64,000 bases of DNA from positions 1-64,000 of the forward strand of contig JBJHBJ010000021.1 in assembly GCA_050485425.1 (NCBI GenBank), read 5' to 3'. Shown here piece by piece: positions 51,076-60,262 of the stretch (position 1 is the first letter of the stretch; each line of letters opens with the position of its first letter). This DNA comes from LSCE01 sp050485425 (lineage in GTDB: Bacteria; Pseudomonadota; Gammaproteobacteria; Nitrococcales; Aquisalimonadaceae). The notes beneath the pieces were generated by a model, which saw only the letters and a list, made by a program, of their open reading frames with translations, did not search any database and was not told where the DNA came from. A program made the position numbers and the translations under genes.

Positions 51076-52437
51076 CTACCGCGAACGGGTTTTCAGTTCT
51101 TGTATCTGCTTTTCGTAGGCCTGGACGAACGCCTCGCCGAACAGGCGGTTGAAGTAGCCTTCGGTATCCCGCTGGATATCGGAAAACAACGCCTTGTACT
51201 GGTCCCACTGCCTGGGCCCGGTTACGCGCTCCAGCATGGACCGTTCGCCACCGTTGCCGAAGCGCTCCTCCAGGAACTCGGGATCGAGCTGCCGCAGCAT
51301 CTCGAAGAAGCCGCTACGCATGCCGGCCAGCATTGCCAGTTGATGGTGGCGCAGATCCTGGAAGCCGGCCTCGAAGGCGTCCACGGGTTCCAGGTAATCC
51401 GGATTGTGCTTGACCATGAGGTTGTGCAGCGCATCCTCGGGGCTGGTGGAGAACTTCAGCGGGTTGTTCTCGCTTGCCTGGATCAGCGTCACCGACATGC
51501 GGAATTCGTTCTTCACTTCCATCCGCGCCTGCAACAGATCCATCACGCCACGTATCGCCACTCGCAGAATGCGGCCCAGTTCCTCCGCCTTGTCCGCCGG
51601 CACCTGGTCCGGATCCAGGCCGGCGCCGGCCAGCAGTTTCCGCAAGGCCTCATCGGGAAGCCCGGATGAGGGCCCGGGCGGCGGCGGGTCATTGCCGGCA
51701 CGCTTGCCGCCCGGCGTCGGCCGCACCGGCTGCCGGGGCGTATCATCGGGCGCAGGCTGTTCCGCCTGGCGCGGTGGGGACGGATCGTCGGGCTGGGGAG
51801 ACGGCCCGGGATCCGCGGTGCTCGCGGACGGCGGGGTATCGGCGGGTTCCTCCCACCAGTTGTCCGGCAGCAGCGGGCGCTCGGCGGAATCGGCGCCCGC
51901 CGTACCCGACCCGGCGGGCGGACCGGGCTCGGCATCGGCATCGTGGAATCGCGGCGGGCTGAAATGTTCTTCCAGGTAGGATTCGCTGGCCGCCCGGCCG
52001 GGCTGTGAACGGGATGGCTGCTCCACCGCACCGCCCAGAAGTTCCAGTGGGTCGTCGCCATTGGCCGCGGGCAGGTCGGCGGGCGACAGCGTCTCCCGGG
52101 GGGCAGTGCGTTCCTGAGCGGTCACGCTCGCCCGGATGCGATAGTCGCCGATCTGGAATTCAGTGCCGTCCTCCAGCGGAAACGGCTCCGTCGGTTCGAC
52201 ACGGGTAACGCCGTCGGCGAGCAGGATGCCGTTGGCGCTGGTGTCCTCCAGATAGTAGCGGCCCTGCCGGAAGCGGATCCGCGCGTGGCAGCGCGAGATC
52301 TCCATGTGGGGATCGGGCAGCGTCCAGTCGTTGTTGTCCGCCCGGCCGACCGTCCCGCCCTTGTCGTGCCAGCGATGGCTCGCTTCGCCGCCCAGGCGCG
52401 AGGAGGCCTCGTTGATCACCGTCAGCGTCAGTGGCAT
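51076..52437 (-). CDS. tagH: T6SS-associated FHA-domain protein TagH/Fha
   Basis: 453 aa from the ATG at 52437; the frame extends 31 codons up, but the purine-rich GGGGTGA lies before this ATG. The N-terminal FHA domain (about 1-95) has the phosphothreonine-binding pattern VGRADNNDWTLPDPHMEISRCHARI. A long acidic/Pro-rich linker (about 100-270) is followed by the TagH C-terminal domain (about 280-450, with NEFRMSVTLIQASENNPLKF). In the H1-T6SS of Pseudomonas the matching protein Fha1 is phosphorylated by PpkA and triggers firing. Confidence 0.9.
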   Translation of the reverse strand: MPLTLTVINEASSRLGGEASHRWHDKGGTVGRADNNDWTLPDPHMEISRCHARIRFRQGRYYLEDTSANGILLADGVTRVEPTEPFPLEDGTEFQIGDYRIRASVTAQERTAPRETLSPADLPAANGDDPLELLGGAVEQPSRSQPGRAASESYLEEHFSPPRFHDADAEPGPPAGSGTAGADSAERPLLPDNWWEEPADTPPSASTADPGPSPQPDDPSPPRQAEQPAPDDTPRQPVRPTPGGKRAGNDPPPPGPSSGLPDEALRKLLAGAGLDPDQVPADKAEELGRILRVAIRGVMDLLQARMEVKNEFRMSVTLIQASENNPLKFSTSPEDALHNLMVKHNPDYLEPVDAFEAGFQDLRHHQLAMLAGMRSGFFEMLRQLDPEFLEERFGNGGERSMLERVTGPRQWDQYKALFSDIQRDTEGYFNRLFGEAFVQAYEKQIQELKTRSR

Positions 52438-52500
52438 ACGGTCACCCCAACTCCGTTTGTGCCGCGGAACATCGATGCCCGGCATCGACGCCCGGCCCTC

Positions 52501-52553
52501 AGGGAAGCACGGACCGACTCCGGCACTCACCGGGGATGGATCAATGTTTCCTC
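52501..52553. repeat. repeat family A, degenerate copy
   Basis: AGGGAAGCA near 52501 and GGATCAATGTTTCCTCT near 52537 form imperfect inverted arms like those at 28744-28808. It lies between tagH and the small unknown gene, inside the T6SS cluster. Confidence 0.4.
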
Positions 52554-52620
52554 TACCGGCCTTACCAGCCTTTCAGGAGGTATCTACAGCCTGGGGGCAA
52601 GTCCTGCGCTTGTCGGCACG

Positions 52621-52896
52621 CTAGCTGTAGACCAGCCGGAGACAGCCCTCTTCCATGTCAGAATAGACATAAAGGCCGTCCTTCTCTCCCCCCAGCGCGA
52701 CAATCACCGACGTGGGATCCTCGAACCGTGTGGCCGCGATGGCGCGGGCGCCGGTTTCGTTGATCTTGTGCTCCTTCACATAGGCGTTCCAGCGCTCGGT
52801 GTCCCGCTTCTCGATGCGCGCGCCGCGATCCGTCGCCTCCTTCAGCAATTGCCGGAAACTGTAGTAGTCCACATCCACCATCCGCGCTCTAGCCAT
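52621..52896 (-). CDS. small protein of unknown function inside the T6SS cluster
   Basis: 91 aa from the ATG at 52896 (GGAAGA upstream). An ATG at 52977 with AAGGAG would add 27 residues rich in Cys and Arg. The 91-aa form is soluble, with DVDYYSFRQLLKEATDRGARIEKRDTE at its start and a beta-rich end (SVIVALGGEKDGLYVYSDME). No signal peptide, no membrane segment and no motif I know. It lies between clpV and tagH with gaps on both sides, and its upstream region contains a palindrome, so it may be transcribed on its own. A regulatory or cargo/immunity role is possible but unsupported. Confidence 0.65.
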   Translation of the reverse strand: MARARMVDVDYYSFRQLLKEATDRGARIEKRDTERWNAYVKEHKINETGARAIAATRFEDPTSVIVALGGEKDGLYVYSDMEEGCLRLVYS

Positions 52897-52991
52897 GTTC
52901 TTCCGGCGACACCCTGTGGCCTCTGTTGAAGTACCCCCGCAGCATTGAGCCTTGAGGAGCCTCTGATCTATTTGCATGGGGCTCCTTAACA

Positions 52992-53006
52992 TACGGGAAT
53001 ACCGTA
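52992..53006. promoter_or_regulatory. palindrome upstream of the small unknown T6SS-cluster gene
   Basis: TACGG-N5-CCGTA lies in the clpV to small-gene gap, beside TTGATT and TATGTT that could be promoter elements on the minus strand, although their 14-base spacing is short. Confidence 0.35.
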
Positions 53007-53069
53007 CAATCAAGCCTCTCTCACCCGTCGCGAGGCGTCAAGGAAGCGCCCGCGGCCATCCCGCGCCCG

Positions 53070-55826
53070 TCAGGAACCGGCATCGAACGCATAGGCGAAC
53101 TCCGCGTTTTCCACGCTGACATGCACCCGGTCCACCGACCGGCGGTCCGCCAGCCGCGTCAGGAACTCGCGGCTCAGCACCGGCAGCAGCGAATTGGTCA
53201 GAATGGCGTCGATCATCCGGCCGCCGCTTTCCAGCTCGGTGCAGCGCGCCAGTATCAGCTCCAGGACCTCGTCCTCGTAGCTGAACGGCACGCCGTGGCT
53301 TTCCTGCACGCGCCGGGCGACCCGCTCCAGTTGCAGGCGGATGATCTCGCGCAGCATGTCGTCGCCCAGCGGGTAGTAGGGAATGGTCACGATCCGGCCC
53401 AGCAGCGCCGGCGGGAACACTTGGAGCAGCGGGCCGCGAAGCTGCCTGGACAGCTCCGCGGCGTCGGGTCGGGCCCGGCCGCTGTCGCAGGCCTTCATGA
53501 TCAGGTCTGTGCCGACATTGGTGGTCAGGATGATCAGCGTGTTCTTGAAGTCGATCACGCGCCCCTCGCCGTCCTCCATCACGCCCTTGTCGAACACCTG
53601 GAAGAAGATCTCGTGGACGTCGGGGTGCGCCTTTTCCACTTCGTCCAGCAGCACCACACTGTACGGCCGGCGGCGCACCGCCTCGGTGAGCACGCCGCCC
53701 TCGCCGTAACCCACGTAGCCGGGCGGTGCGCCCTTCAACGTGGAGACGGTGTGGGCCTCCTGGAACTCGCTCATATTGATGGTGATCAGGTTCTGCTCGC
53801 CGCCGTAGAGCTGCTCGGCCAGCGTCAGTGCGGTCTCCGTCTTGCCCACGCCGGACGGGCCGGCCAGCATGAACACACCCACCGGCTTGGACGGATTGTC
53901 CAGATTGGCACGCGACGTCTGGATGCGGCGGGCGATCATGTCCAGGCCATGCGCCTGGCCCTTGACCCGGTCCGCCAGGCGCTCGGCCAGGTTCAGCACG
54001 GTGGTGATCTCGTCCCGGACCATGCGTCCCACCGGGATGCCGGTCCAGTCCGCCACCACCGAGGCCACAGCCTGGGCATCGCAACTCGGCAGGATCAACG
54101 GCGTCTCGCCCTGCAGTTCCTCCAGTTGCCGCTGCAGGTCTTCCAGTTCCCGGATGGCGGCCTGCGGGTCGAACGCCGGTTCCCCCTCGGCGGCATCGGC
54201 TTCGGTATCGGCCTCGCCGCCCGGTTCCTCCGCGGCGGGCTCGGCGGTCGTCGCCGCGGACAACGGCGCGTCGGCAGACCCGGTCTGCTCGCGCAGCCTG
54301 GCGCGCAGCTCGAGGATGGCGTCCACCAGGCCCTTCTCCTGTTGCCAGTTCGCTTCCAGCGTCTCCAGCCGCTCGCGTTCCCCGGCCAGTTCCTCGTCGA
54401 CGCCGCGATCCCGCCCGTCCATGGACAGCCCCACGGCCTGTTCCCGGGCAATGATCTCCGCCTCCGTCTCCAGCATCTGGATCCGGCGCCGGCAGTCTTC
54501 GACCTCGGCGGGAACGCCGTGCTGGGAGATGGCCACCCGGGCGCAGGCGGTATCCAGCAGGCTGACCGCCTTGTCCGGCAACTGGCGGGCCGGAATGTAG
54601 CGATGGGAGAGCTGGACGGCGGCGGTCAGCGCCTCATCCCGCACCATGACGCGGTGATGCCGTTCCAGCACCGAGGCCAGGGAGCGCATCATGGCCACCG
54701 CCCGGGCCTCGTCCGGCTCCGACACCTGCACCGCCTGGAAGCGGCGGGTCAGCGCCGGATCCTTTTCGATGTACTTCTTGTACTCGGTCCAGGTCGTTGC
54801 GCCGATGGTGCGCAGCGTACCGCGCGCCAGCGCCGGCTTCAGCAGGTTGGCGGCATCGCCCGTGCCGGCGGCGCCGCCCGCCCCCACCAGCGTGTGCGCC
54901 TCGTCGATGAACAGGATGATGGGCTTCTCGGAGGACTGCACCTCCTCGATGACCTGGCGCAGGCGGTTCTCGAATTCGCCCTTGACGCTGGCGCCGGCCT
55001 GCAGCAGCCCGACGTCCAGCGACCGCAGGGACACCTCCTTCAGCGGCGGCGGCACGTCGCCGCTGGCGAGCCGCGTCGCAAAGCCCTCCACCACAGCGGT
55101 CTTGCCGACTCCGGCCTCGCCGGTGAGGATAGGGTTGTTCTGCCGCCGGCGCATCAGTATGTCGATCATCTGCCGGATCTCCTCGTCGCGGCCGATGATC
55201 GGGTCGATCTTGCCCTGCCGGGCCAGCTCGGTCATGTCCACGGTGAACCGGCGCAGTGCCTCCTGCCTGCCCATCTCGGCGGGCGGCATCGGCGCGTCGT
55301 CGGCCGATCTGCCGGCGCTGCCGTCGGCCGCTTCCATCCCGCTCTCCGGCGAATCGCCGACGACGGCGCTCCATTCGTCCACCAGCCGGTCCGCGGAGAC
55401 CTTGCGGAACTCCCCGGACAGGTTCGGCAGCACGTTGCGCAGGCCGGTGGTCTTCAGCAGACCCACCACCAGGTGGCCGCTGCGGACGCGGTGTTCCCCG
55501 AACCTGAGCGTGGCCCAGACCCAGCCGCGTTCCACGGCCTCCTCCACGTGCGACGAGAGATCGGTCACCGAGCTTGCCCCCCTCGGCAGGGTATCCAGCG
55601 CCCGGGTGATATCCTGCGCCAGCCGGCCGGCATCCAGCTCGAAATGACGGACGATCCGCAGCAGATCGGAATCGTTCTGCTGCAGCAACTGATGGAACCA
55701 GTGCGCCAGTTCCACGTAAGGGTTGCCACGCATGCGGCAGAACGTGGTGGCGCTCTCGATGGCCTGGTAGGCAAGGCTGTTGAGCTTGCCGAACAGTGCG
55801 GTACGACTGATATCTGCCACGATCAT
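53070..55826 (-). CDS. tssH: T6SS AAA+ ATPase ClpV (TssH)
   Basis: 918 aa from the ATG at 55826, chosen because its ATGA overlaps the tssG stop. An N-terminal Clp-N domain (about 10-150), first AAA+ domain with Walker A GEAGVGKT (about 240), a coiled-coil middle region with an unusually acidic, Ala-rich insert (about 520-560, EEPGGEADTEADAAEGE), and a second AAA+ domain with GPSGVGKT (about 650). It recycles contracted TssB/TssC sheath in the cytoplasm. Confidence 0.96.
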   Translation of the reverse strand: MIVADISRTALFGKLNSLAYQAIESATTFCRMRGNPYVELAHWFHQLLQQNDSDLLRIVRHFELDAGRLAQDITRALDTLPRGASSVTDLSSHVEEAVERGWVWATLRFGEHRVRSGHLVVGLLKTTGLRNVLPNLSGEFRKVSADRLVDEWSAVVGDSPESGMEAADGSAGRSADDAPMPPAEMGRQEALRRFTVDMTELARQGKIDPIIGRDEEIRQMIDILMRRRQNNPILTGEAGVGKTAVVEGFATRLASGDVPPPLKEVSLRSLDVGLLQAGASVKGEFENRLRQVIEEVQSSEKPIILFIDEAHTLVGAGGAAGTGDAANLLKPALARGTLRTIGATTWTEYKKYIEKDPALTRRFQAVQVSEPDEARAVAMMRSLASVLERHHRVMVRDEALTAAVQLSHRYIPARQLPDKAVSLLDTACARVAISQHGVPAEVEDCRRRIQMLETEAEIIAREQAVGLSMDGRDRGVDEELAGERERLETLEANWQQEKGLVDAILELRARLREQTGSADAPLSAATTAEPAAEEPGGEADTEADAAEGEPAFDPQAAIRELEDLQRQLEELQGETPLILPSCDAQAVASVVADWTGIPVGRMVRDEITTVLNLAERLADRVKGQAHGLDMIARRIQTSRANLDNPSKPVGVFMLAGPSGVGKTETALTLAEQLYGGEQNLITINMSEFQEAHTVSTLKGAPPGYVGYGEGGVLTEAVRRRPYSVVLLDEVEKAHPDVHEIFFQVFDKGVMEDGEGRVIDFKNTLIILTTNVGTDLIMKACDSGRARPDAAELSRQLRGPLLQVFPPALLGRIVTIPYYPLGDDMLREIIRLQLERVARRVQESHGVPFSYEDEVLELILARCTELESGGRMIDAILTNSLLPVLSREFLTRLADRRSVDRVHVSVENAEFAYAFDAGS

Positions 55827-56848
55827 CCCCCCTGGCGGCAAGCCGCCGACGGTTGCGGGGTACCGAACCTGGGCGCACGCGCATCGCGGACGCGCACCCG
55901 GGCACCGGCATGCCGGGCCCGGCGTCCCAGCCAGGTCGACAGGCCCAGGCGCGCCCCTCGGGACAGCCGGAGCGGCGGGGCCTCGCCGGGGCGCAGGTGC
56001 AACTCCACGTCCCAGCGGAGTTCCTCGCCGATATAGGCGCGGGTCAGATCGCCGAGCTCCGCCAGACCGCGTTCGCCGGGCATCAGCGCCTCGTACTGGT
56101 CACGGCTCAGGTCCCGCAGCACGATCCGGAAGCTGAACTGGCACTGCCACGAGCGACGGCCCAGATTGGCGTCCCTGCCCAGGCGGCCGACCGGGCTGCT
56201 GCGCCCCAGTGCCAGCCGCTCCCGTGGCGGTATCTCCAGCCAGCCGGCGCTGAACGGCTCGATGTTCACCGGCAACCCGAAATGGTCCTCCAGGATGTCC
56301 TCCAGACCCTCCTGCGGGCGCGCCTGCGCCGCATAGCGACCGACGCGGTGCAGTCTGGCGCGGTCGCCAACGGTATCGCGCCCGACCACGCCGGGCATTC
56401 CGAGACCGGCGAGCGAGCCGAGATACCAGAAGAAACGGTTGTCCGGCCGGTCCGCTTCCACGGCCGGCGCTGCATCCGCCCAGGCGCGATAGAACAGCGA
56501 CGCCAGACGGTGGTGAAACAGGTTGAGAAAATCCGCCAGGCCGGGATCCTGGTTCAGCCGCCGGCGCTCGTCCGCGTATTCGGTGAGATGCAGCGGCAGC
56601 GGCCCATTGGGGCCGAACAGCCCGAAGCCCTCGCTGTAGAGCCGCGGAGGCGTTCCGGACTGGATGGAGGTCAGCTCGCCGGGAGCGAATCGTAGCGACG
56701 GCAACTGGGCCAGACGCACGCCGTCCTCCCCCGGACGGCGGCTGCGCCCCAGGCGCGGCGAGCCGGACGCGGCCGCCTCGATCAGCCGCAGGGCGGCAAA
56801 CAGCGTATAGCGTTCCGGGGCCTGTTGCAGTCCGTCGGGGATCTTCAC
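55823..56848 (-). CDS. tssG: T6SS baseplate protein TssG
   Basis: 341 aa. The N-terminal YTLFAALRLIEAA and the middle NLFHHRLASLFYRAW are TssG landmarks, with FSAGWLEIP and the C-terminal domain of the gpJ-like baseplate wedge. It forms the wedge with TssF and TssE. ATGA overlaps join it to both tssF and clpV. Confidence 0.94.
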   Translation of the reverse strand: MKIPDGLQQAPERYTLFAALRLIEAAASGSPRLGRSRRPGEDGVRLAQLPSLRFAPGELTSIQSGTPPRLYSEGFGLFGPNGPLPLHLTEYADERRRLNQDPGLADFLNLFHHRLASLFYRAWADAAPAVEADRPDNRFFWYLGSLAGLGMPGVVGRDTVGDRARLHRVGRYAAQARPQEGLEDILEDHFGLPVNIEPFSAGWLEIPPRERLALGRSSPVGRLGRDANLGRRSWQCQFSFRIVLRDLSRDQYEALMPGERGLAELGDLTRAYIGEELRWDVELHLRPGEAPPLRLSRGARLGLSTWLGRRARHAGARVRVRDARAPRFGTPQPSAACRQGG

Positions 56849-58713
56849 AGTATCGCCCTCGCTCCTGCCCTGACCGGCCAGCGCATGATCTCTCCCCGCT
56901 GGGTCGATTCCACCACCGTGCGGGTGAAACTGTTGATGGACACGTACTTGGCGAAGAACCGGTCGAGCACGGCGCCCAGCAGGAACGCACCGACGCCGGT
57001 GAAGGCGTCTTCGTCGAGCCGCAGGCGCAGTTCCAGGCCGTTGCCGAAGCAGATGGGGCCGTCCACCGGCATGCGGTGGACGGCGGAACGGGCACCGATG
57101 GAGACCACGCCCTCGACATGCCTTGCCAGCGCGTCCCGGGGATCGACGTACAGATCCAGCAGTTGCCGCAATGCCTGCGCACCGGTGTCACCGTCCTCGC
57201 CGGCCAGGGACAGGTAGTTCAGGGATAGCTGGCTGATCAGCCGCCAGGTGGTCTCGCCGGCCCGGAATGCGGGCCGCGGCCGGGTCGGGCCGGCGACCAC
57301 ACGGACCGACTGCACCGGCGCGGCGACATCCAGCAGGAAATCGGTGGCGCCCCGGCCGACCGCCATCTGGATCGGCAGATCACGGTTGGTACAGAGCAAC
57401 CCGACCTCGAGCTGGCGCAGTTCCTCGGCGTACGGCGCCTGGGTCTCGTCCACCAGCGAGATGAACACCTCGCTGCCCAGATAGCCCGTGCGCGCACCGC
57501 GCTGGCGCTGCCGCGACGAGCTGAGCCGTGGTCGCCGGGAAACGAAGAAATAGGCGCCGCCATCCTCGCCGCCGGTATCCCTGGCAACACGGTAGAACGC
57601 TCTGAACGGGCGTCCTCTCTCGCCGCCGCGGCTGAAGCCCTCGACCCGGTCCACCCGGTACACCTCGAAGTCCATCGGCCGGTTGCGGTCCGGCACAACG
57701 TGGAATTCGGTCCGTTCCTGCCGGACGTTGATCCGGTCCGCGGTGTGCGGAAACAGGTTGATCGCGGGCGTGGCGTACAGCAGGAAGGCCTGGGCGTCCA
57801 GCGTGTGCTCCAGCCGCGGATCGCCGCGACGCAGCATCACCGTCAGTTCCAGGCGCTGGCCGTCGAGCTGCCGCACGCCGGGCTCCAGCCCCTGGAATTC
57901 GACGAACAGGAAACGCTGGGGAAAGGCGAAGTACTCCTGCAGCAGCCGATAGCCGTCGAACGTCCGGCGCACGGAGGGCAGCAGCGCCTCGTTGCGGTCG
58001 AAGCCCGGTTGCCGGACGCTGATGCGCGCGTCGACCGAGGCCGGTTTCCCGGGGTCGTCGCGCAGGCACGCCCCGGCGAACGAACCATGGATGATCTCGT
58101 AGAGCCACATGGGCAGTTCGTCGCCGCCGCGCAGGTAGAAGGACAGGCTGTCCAGCGGCAGGTCCGCCAGCGTGCCGCCGTTGACCATTTCCAGCTCGAG
58201 CTGGATGGCCGCCCTCACTCCGGCAGGCACGGGCAGGCCGCGCGCCGCCATGACGCCGGGGTTCGCCAGGTAGCGGGCGTCGGACAGCCGCAGCGGCCAC
58301 AGCCGGACGTCGTGGGCGGTGCGGTACTCGCACGCCGTCTTCTCTCCCTTGCCGAGCTGCGCCCGAAGCGCCGAGCCGGCGGGCAGCCGATAGCCGGATT
58401 CCAGCGTGCCGGCGGTGGGATCGGGCTGCAGTTCCACCACCGCCATCGACGGTGTGGGCGTGGTGAGATGCGGATAAACCAGCTCCAGCAACTGGTGGGT
58501 GAAATCCGGGAACCGGGCGTCGATCTTGTACTGCACGCGGGCTGTGAGGAAGGCGAACCCTTCCAGCAGCCTTTCCACATAGGGATCGGCGCAGTCAAGG
58601 CCGTTCATGCCGAGCCGCCCGGCAATCTTCGGATAGTCGCGGGCGAACTCGCTGCCCATCTCGCGGATGTATCGCAGTTCCTGTTCGTAGAGTTCGAGCA
58701 GTCTCGGATCCAT
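56845..58713 (-). CDS. tssF: T6SS baseplate protein TssF
   Basis: 622 aa. The N-terminus LLELYEQELRYIREMGSEFARDYPKIAGRL and the following DPYVERLLEGFAFLTARVQYKID are diagnostic. The length fits the family (about 590-630). It is the main wedge subunit of the baseplate. No ribosome site is evident before the ATG. The gap to tssE holds only a 13-codon ORF. Confidence 0.95.
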   Translation of the reverse strand: MDPRLLELYEQELRYIREMGSEFARDYPKIAGRLGMNGLDCADPYVERLLEGFAFLTARVQYKIDARFPDFTHQLLELVYPHLTTPTPSMAVVELQPDPTAGTLESGYRLPAGSALRAQLGKGEKTACEYRTAHDVRLWPLRLSDARYLANPGVMAARGLPVPAGVRAAIQLELEMVNGGTLADLPLDSLSFYLRGGDELPMWLYEIIHGSFAGACLRDDPGKPASVDARISVRQPGFDRNEALLPSVRRTFDGYRLLQEYFAFPQRFLFVEFQGLEPGVRQLDGQRLELTVMLRRGDPRLEHTLDAQAFLLYATPAINLFPHTADRINVRQERTEFHVVPDRNRPMDFEVYRVDRVEGFSRGGERGRPFRAFYRVARDTGGEDGGAYFFVSRRPRLSSSRQRQRGARTGYLGSEVFISLVDETQAPYAEELRQLEVGLLCTNRDLPIQMAVGRGATDFLLDVAAPVQSVRVVAGPTRPRPAFRAGETTWRLISQLSLNYLSLAGEDGDTGAQALRQLLDLYVDPRDALARHVEGVVSIGARSAVHRMPVDGPICFGNGLELRLRLDEDAFTGVGAFLLGAVLDRFFAKYVSINSFTRTVVESTQRGEIMRWPVRAGARAIL

Positions 58714-58728
58714 GGGAATGCGCGGCCG

Positions 58729-58770
58729 TCAGTTTCCGGGCCCGTGACACATGCGAACGGTGCTGGACAT
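58729..58770 (-). CDS. 13-codon micro-ORF between tssE and tssF
   Basis: ATG to TGA encodes MSSTVRMCHGPGN. AGGAGG stands seven bases before the ATG, the best ribosome site in the neighbourhood. It may be a translated leader that couples tssE to tssF, or chance. Confidence 0.2.
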   Translation of the reverse strand: MSSTVRMCHGPGN

Positions 58771-58797
58771 GCTGTTTCCTCCTGGGGCCTGTTAGTC

Positions 58798-59547
58798 CTA
58801 GCCGTTTCCGGCCTCGCGAACGACCATGGACGCGTCTTCCAGATCGAGCTCGGTATGCAGATAGAGCTGCTCCGGCAGCGGCTGCCCCCACAACTCGCCC
58901 TCGATCACGAAGGTGACGGTATTCAGCCGGCCGCTCTCGTCACGTTCCAGCGGCGTGACCGTGGCGTGCCGGACGCGCGGCTCGAACTGTTCAATGGCCC
59001 GCCGGATACCGTCGGCGATCCCGGACAGATCGGCACCGGAGAGGCTGACGCCGGTCATGTCCGGCACCCCGTAATTGAGCACTGAACGGCCCACGTGCGG
59101 GTAGTCATCCAGCGGAATAATCTCCGCCATGCATCCGGTGTTGAGCAGCCAGGCCAGATCCCGCAGGACCATCTGCCGCAGCCGCCGCGAGGAAATCACG
59201 CGATCCTCCCGCGACTCCTCCCGGTTGGGCACCAGTTGCCGTGACCTGAGCACGACCAGTCGTTCCAGCGGCGGTGCCCCGGGTGCCGGCCGCAGCTCCA
59301 GCACGCTGCGGAAGCTGTGCTGCTCGGGCCGGTTGTCCCAGACATCGCTGCGGTCGTCACCGCCGCTCTCGACGCGGACCAGACCCAGCGAGCCCAGCAT
59401 GTCGCGTACCCGCTCGACGTCCAGCCCGGCCTGGTCCAGGGCCTGCATCCGGTACTCCAGCGTGACACGCTCCCTGAACCGGGCATGGTCGGTCAGCCGG
59501 TCCAGCAACGACGGCTGCAACGTTTCCCTGCTGGAAAGCTCGGGCAT
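58798..59547 (-). CDS. tssE: T6SS baseplate protein TssE (gp25-like), extended
   Basis: 249 aa. The gp25-like core is at about residues 110-240, with DLAWLLNTGCMAE, RSVLNYGVPDMTG and IRRAIEQFEPRV. Typical TssE proteins are 130-180 aa; this one carries about 70 extra residues between the N-terminal LLDRLTD...RM segment and the core. The extra segment (about 45-100) has charged SGGDDRSDVWDNRPEQ and ERLVVLRSRQLVPNREE. TssE completes the baseplate wedge. Confidence 0.9.
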   Translation of the reverse strand: MPELSSRETLQPSLLDRLTDHARFRERVTLEYRMQALDQAGLDVERVRDMLGSLGLVRVESGGDDRSDVWDNRPEQHSFRSVLELRPAPGAPPLERLVVLRSRQLVPNREESREDRVISSRRLRQMVLRDLAWLLNTGCMAEIIPLDDYPHVGRSVLNYGVPDMTGVSLSGADLSGIADGIRRAIEQFEPRVRHATVTPLERDESGRLNTVTFVIEGELWGQPLPEQLYLHTELDLEDASMVVREAGNG

Positions 59548-59632
59548 GCCGGGGCCTCCTCATCGCCGGAATGGCACGCGGAAACACCGCCCGCCACGGC
59601 GGCGGACGATGCGCCGCGTGGCCGGATCCCGC

Positions 59633-60118
59633 TCAGGCCGCCTCGTTCTTGGCAATATTGAACCCGAAGTCCACGGACGGCAGCGGCGAGCCGTCGTTTT
59701 CCTGCGGCGTGTAGACGATCTTGAACTGCTCGAAGTTGAGCGAGACCTGCTCGGTCAGGCGGTCTTCCCCTCCCGACCCGCCGGTGCTCGTCGAGCTGAT
59801 CAGTATTTTCTCGAGTTCCAGAACCAGGTACTCGACCGGCTCATCCCCGCCCGCCTTGCGGATGGTCAGTTGGCCGGACGCGATATGGCTACCCTGGGAA
59901 ACCGCTTTCCAGATCGCCGGCGACGCCTTGTCGACGTACTTGGTTATGGCGATGTCCTGGAAATTCGCCTTGCCGCCGCCGCCACCGCGGGCAACGTGCA
60001 TGGTGCCTGCGTTCGACGCGCCCCAACTCCAGGACAGCACATCAATCTCACCCTCGTGCGCGTGATCCGAGGATTCCCCCTCGATCCCTTCCAGCTTCAG
60101 GAACATGTCAACAGCCAT
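59633..60118 (-). CDS. hcp: T6SS inner-tube protein Hcp (TssD)
   Basis: 161 aa. The sequence matches P. aeruginosa Hcp1 closely by eye: MAVDMFLKLEGIEGES, EIDVLSWSWGAS, IAITKYVDKASP, GQLTIRKAGG, SSTSTGGSGGEDRLTEQVSLNF. It forms stacked hexameric rings that carry effectors and is secreted. AAAGGAG precedes the ATG. The match places the system near the H1-T6SS type. Confidence 0.97.
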   Translation of the reverse strand: MAVDMFLKLEGIEGESSDHAHEGEIDVLSWSWGASNAGTMHVARGGGGGKANFQDIAITKYVDKASPAIWKAVSQGSHIASGQLTIRKAGGDEPVEYLVLELEKILISSTSTGGSGGEDRLTEQVSLNFEQFKIVYTPQENDGSPLPSVDFGFNIAKNEAA

Positions 60119-60230
60119 CGTGTCGTTCTCCTTTGCTCAGGACGGTGCGACCGCCGCCCTCGTCATTGCACCGCCGGTCCCCTCGTCGGGTCAGACCCGT
60201 CGGCCCCGTCTGGCGTTGATTCTCGATGCG

Positions 60231-60250
60231 CCGCCCCGCTGACGGGGCGG
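60231..60250. other. GC-rich hairpin between tssC and hcp
   Basis: CCGCCCCG, a CTGA loop and CGGGGCGG form a perfect 8-bp stem, 13 bases after the tssC stop and without a T-run. It may stabilise the tssBC message or set the high hcp level; this is inference. Confidence 0.5.
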
Positions 60251-60262
60251 TCGTGCCAGCCG

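Noticed and set aside
53121..56036. 971-codon plus-strand ORF across clpV
   Set aside because: Antisense shadow of ClpV, caused by high GC at third positions.
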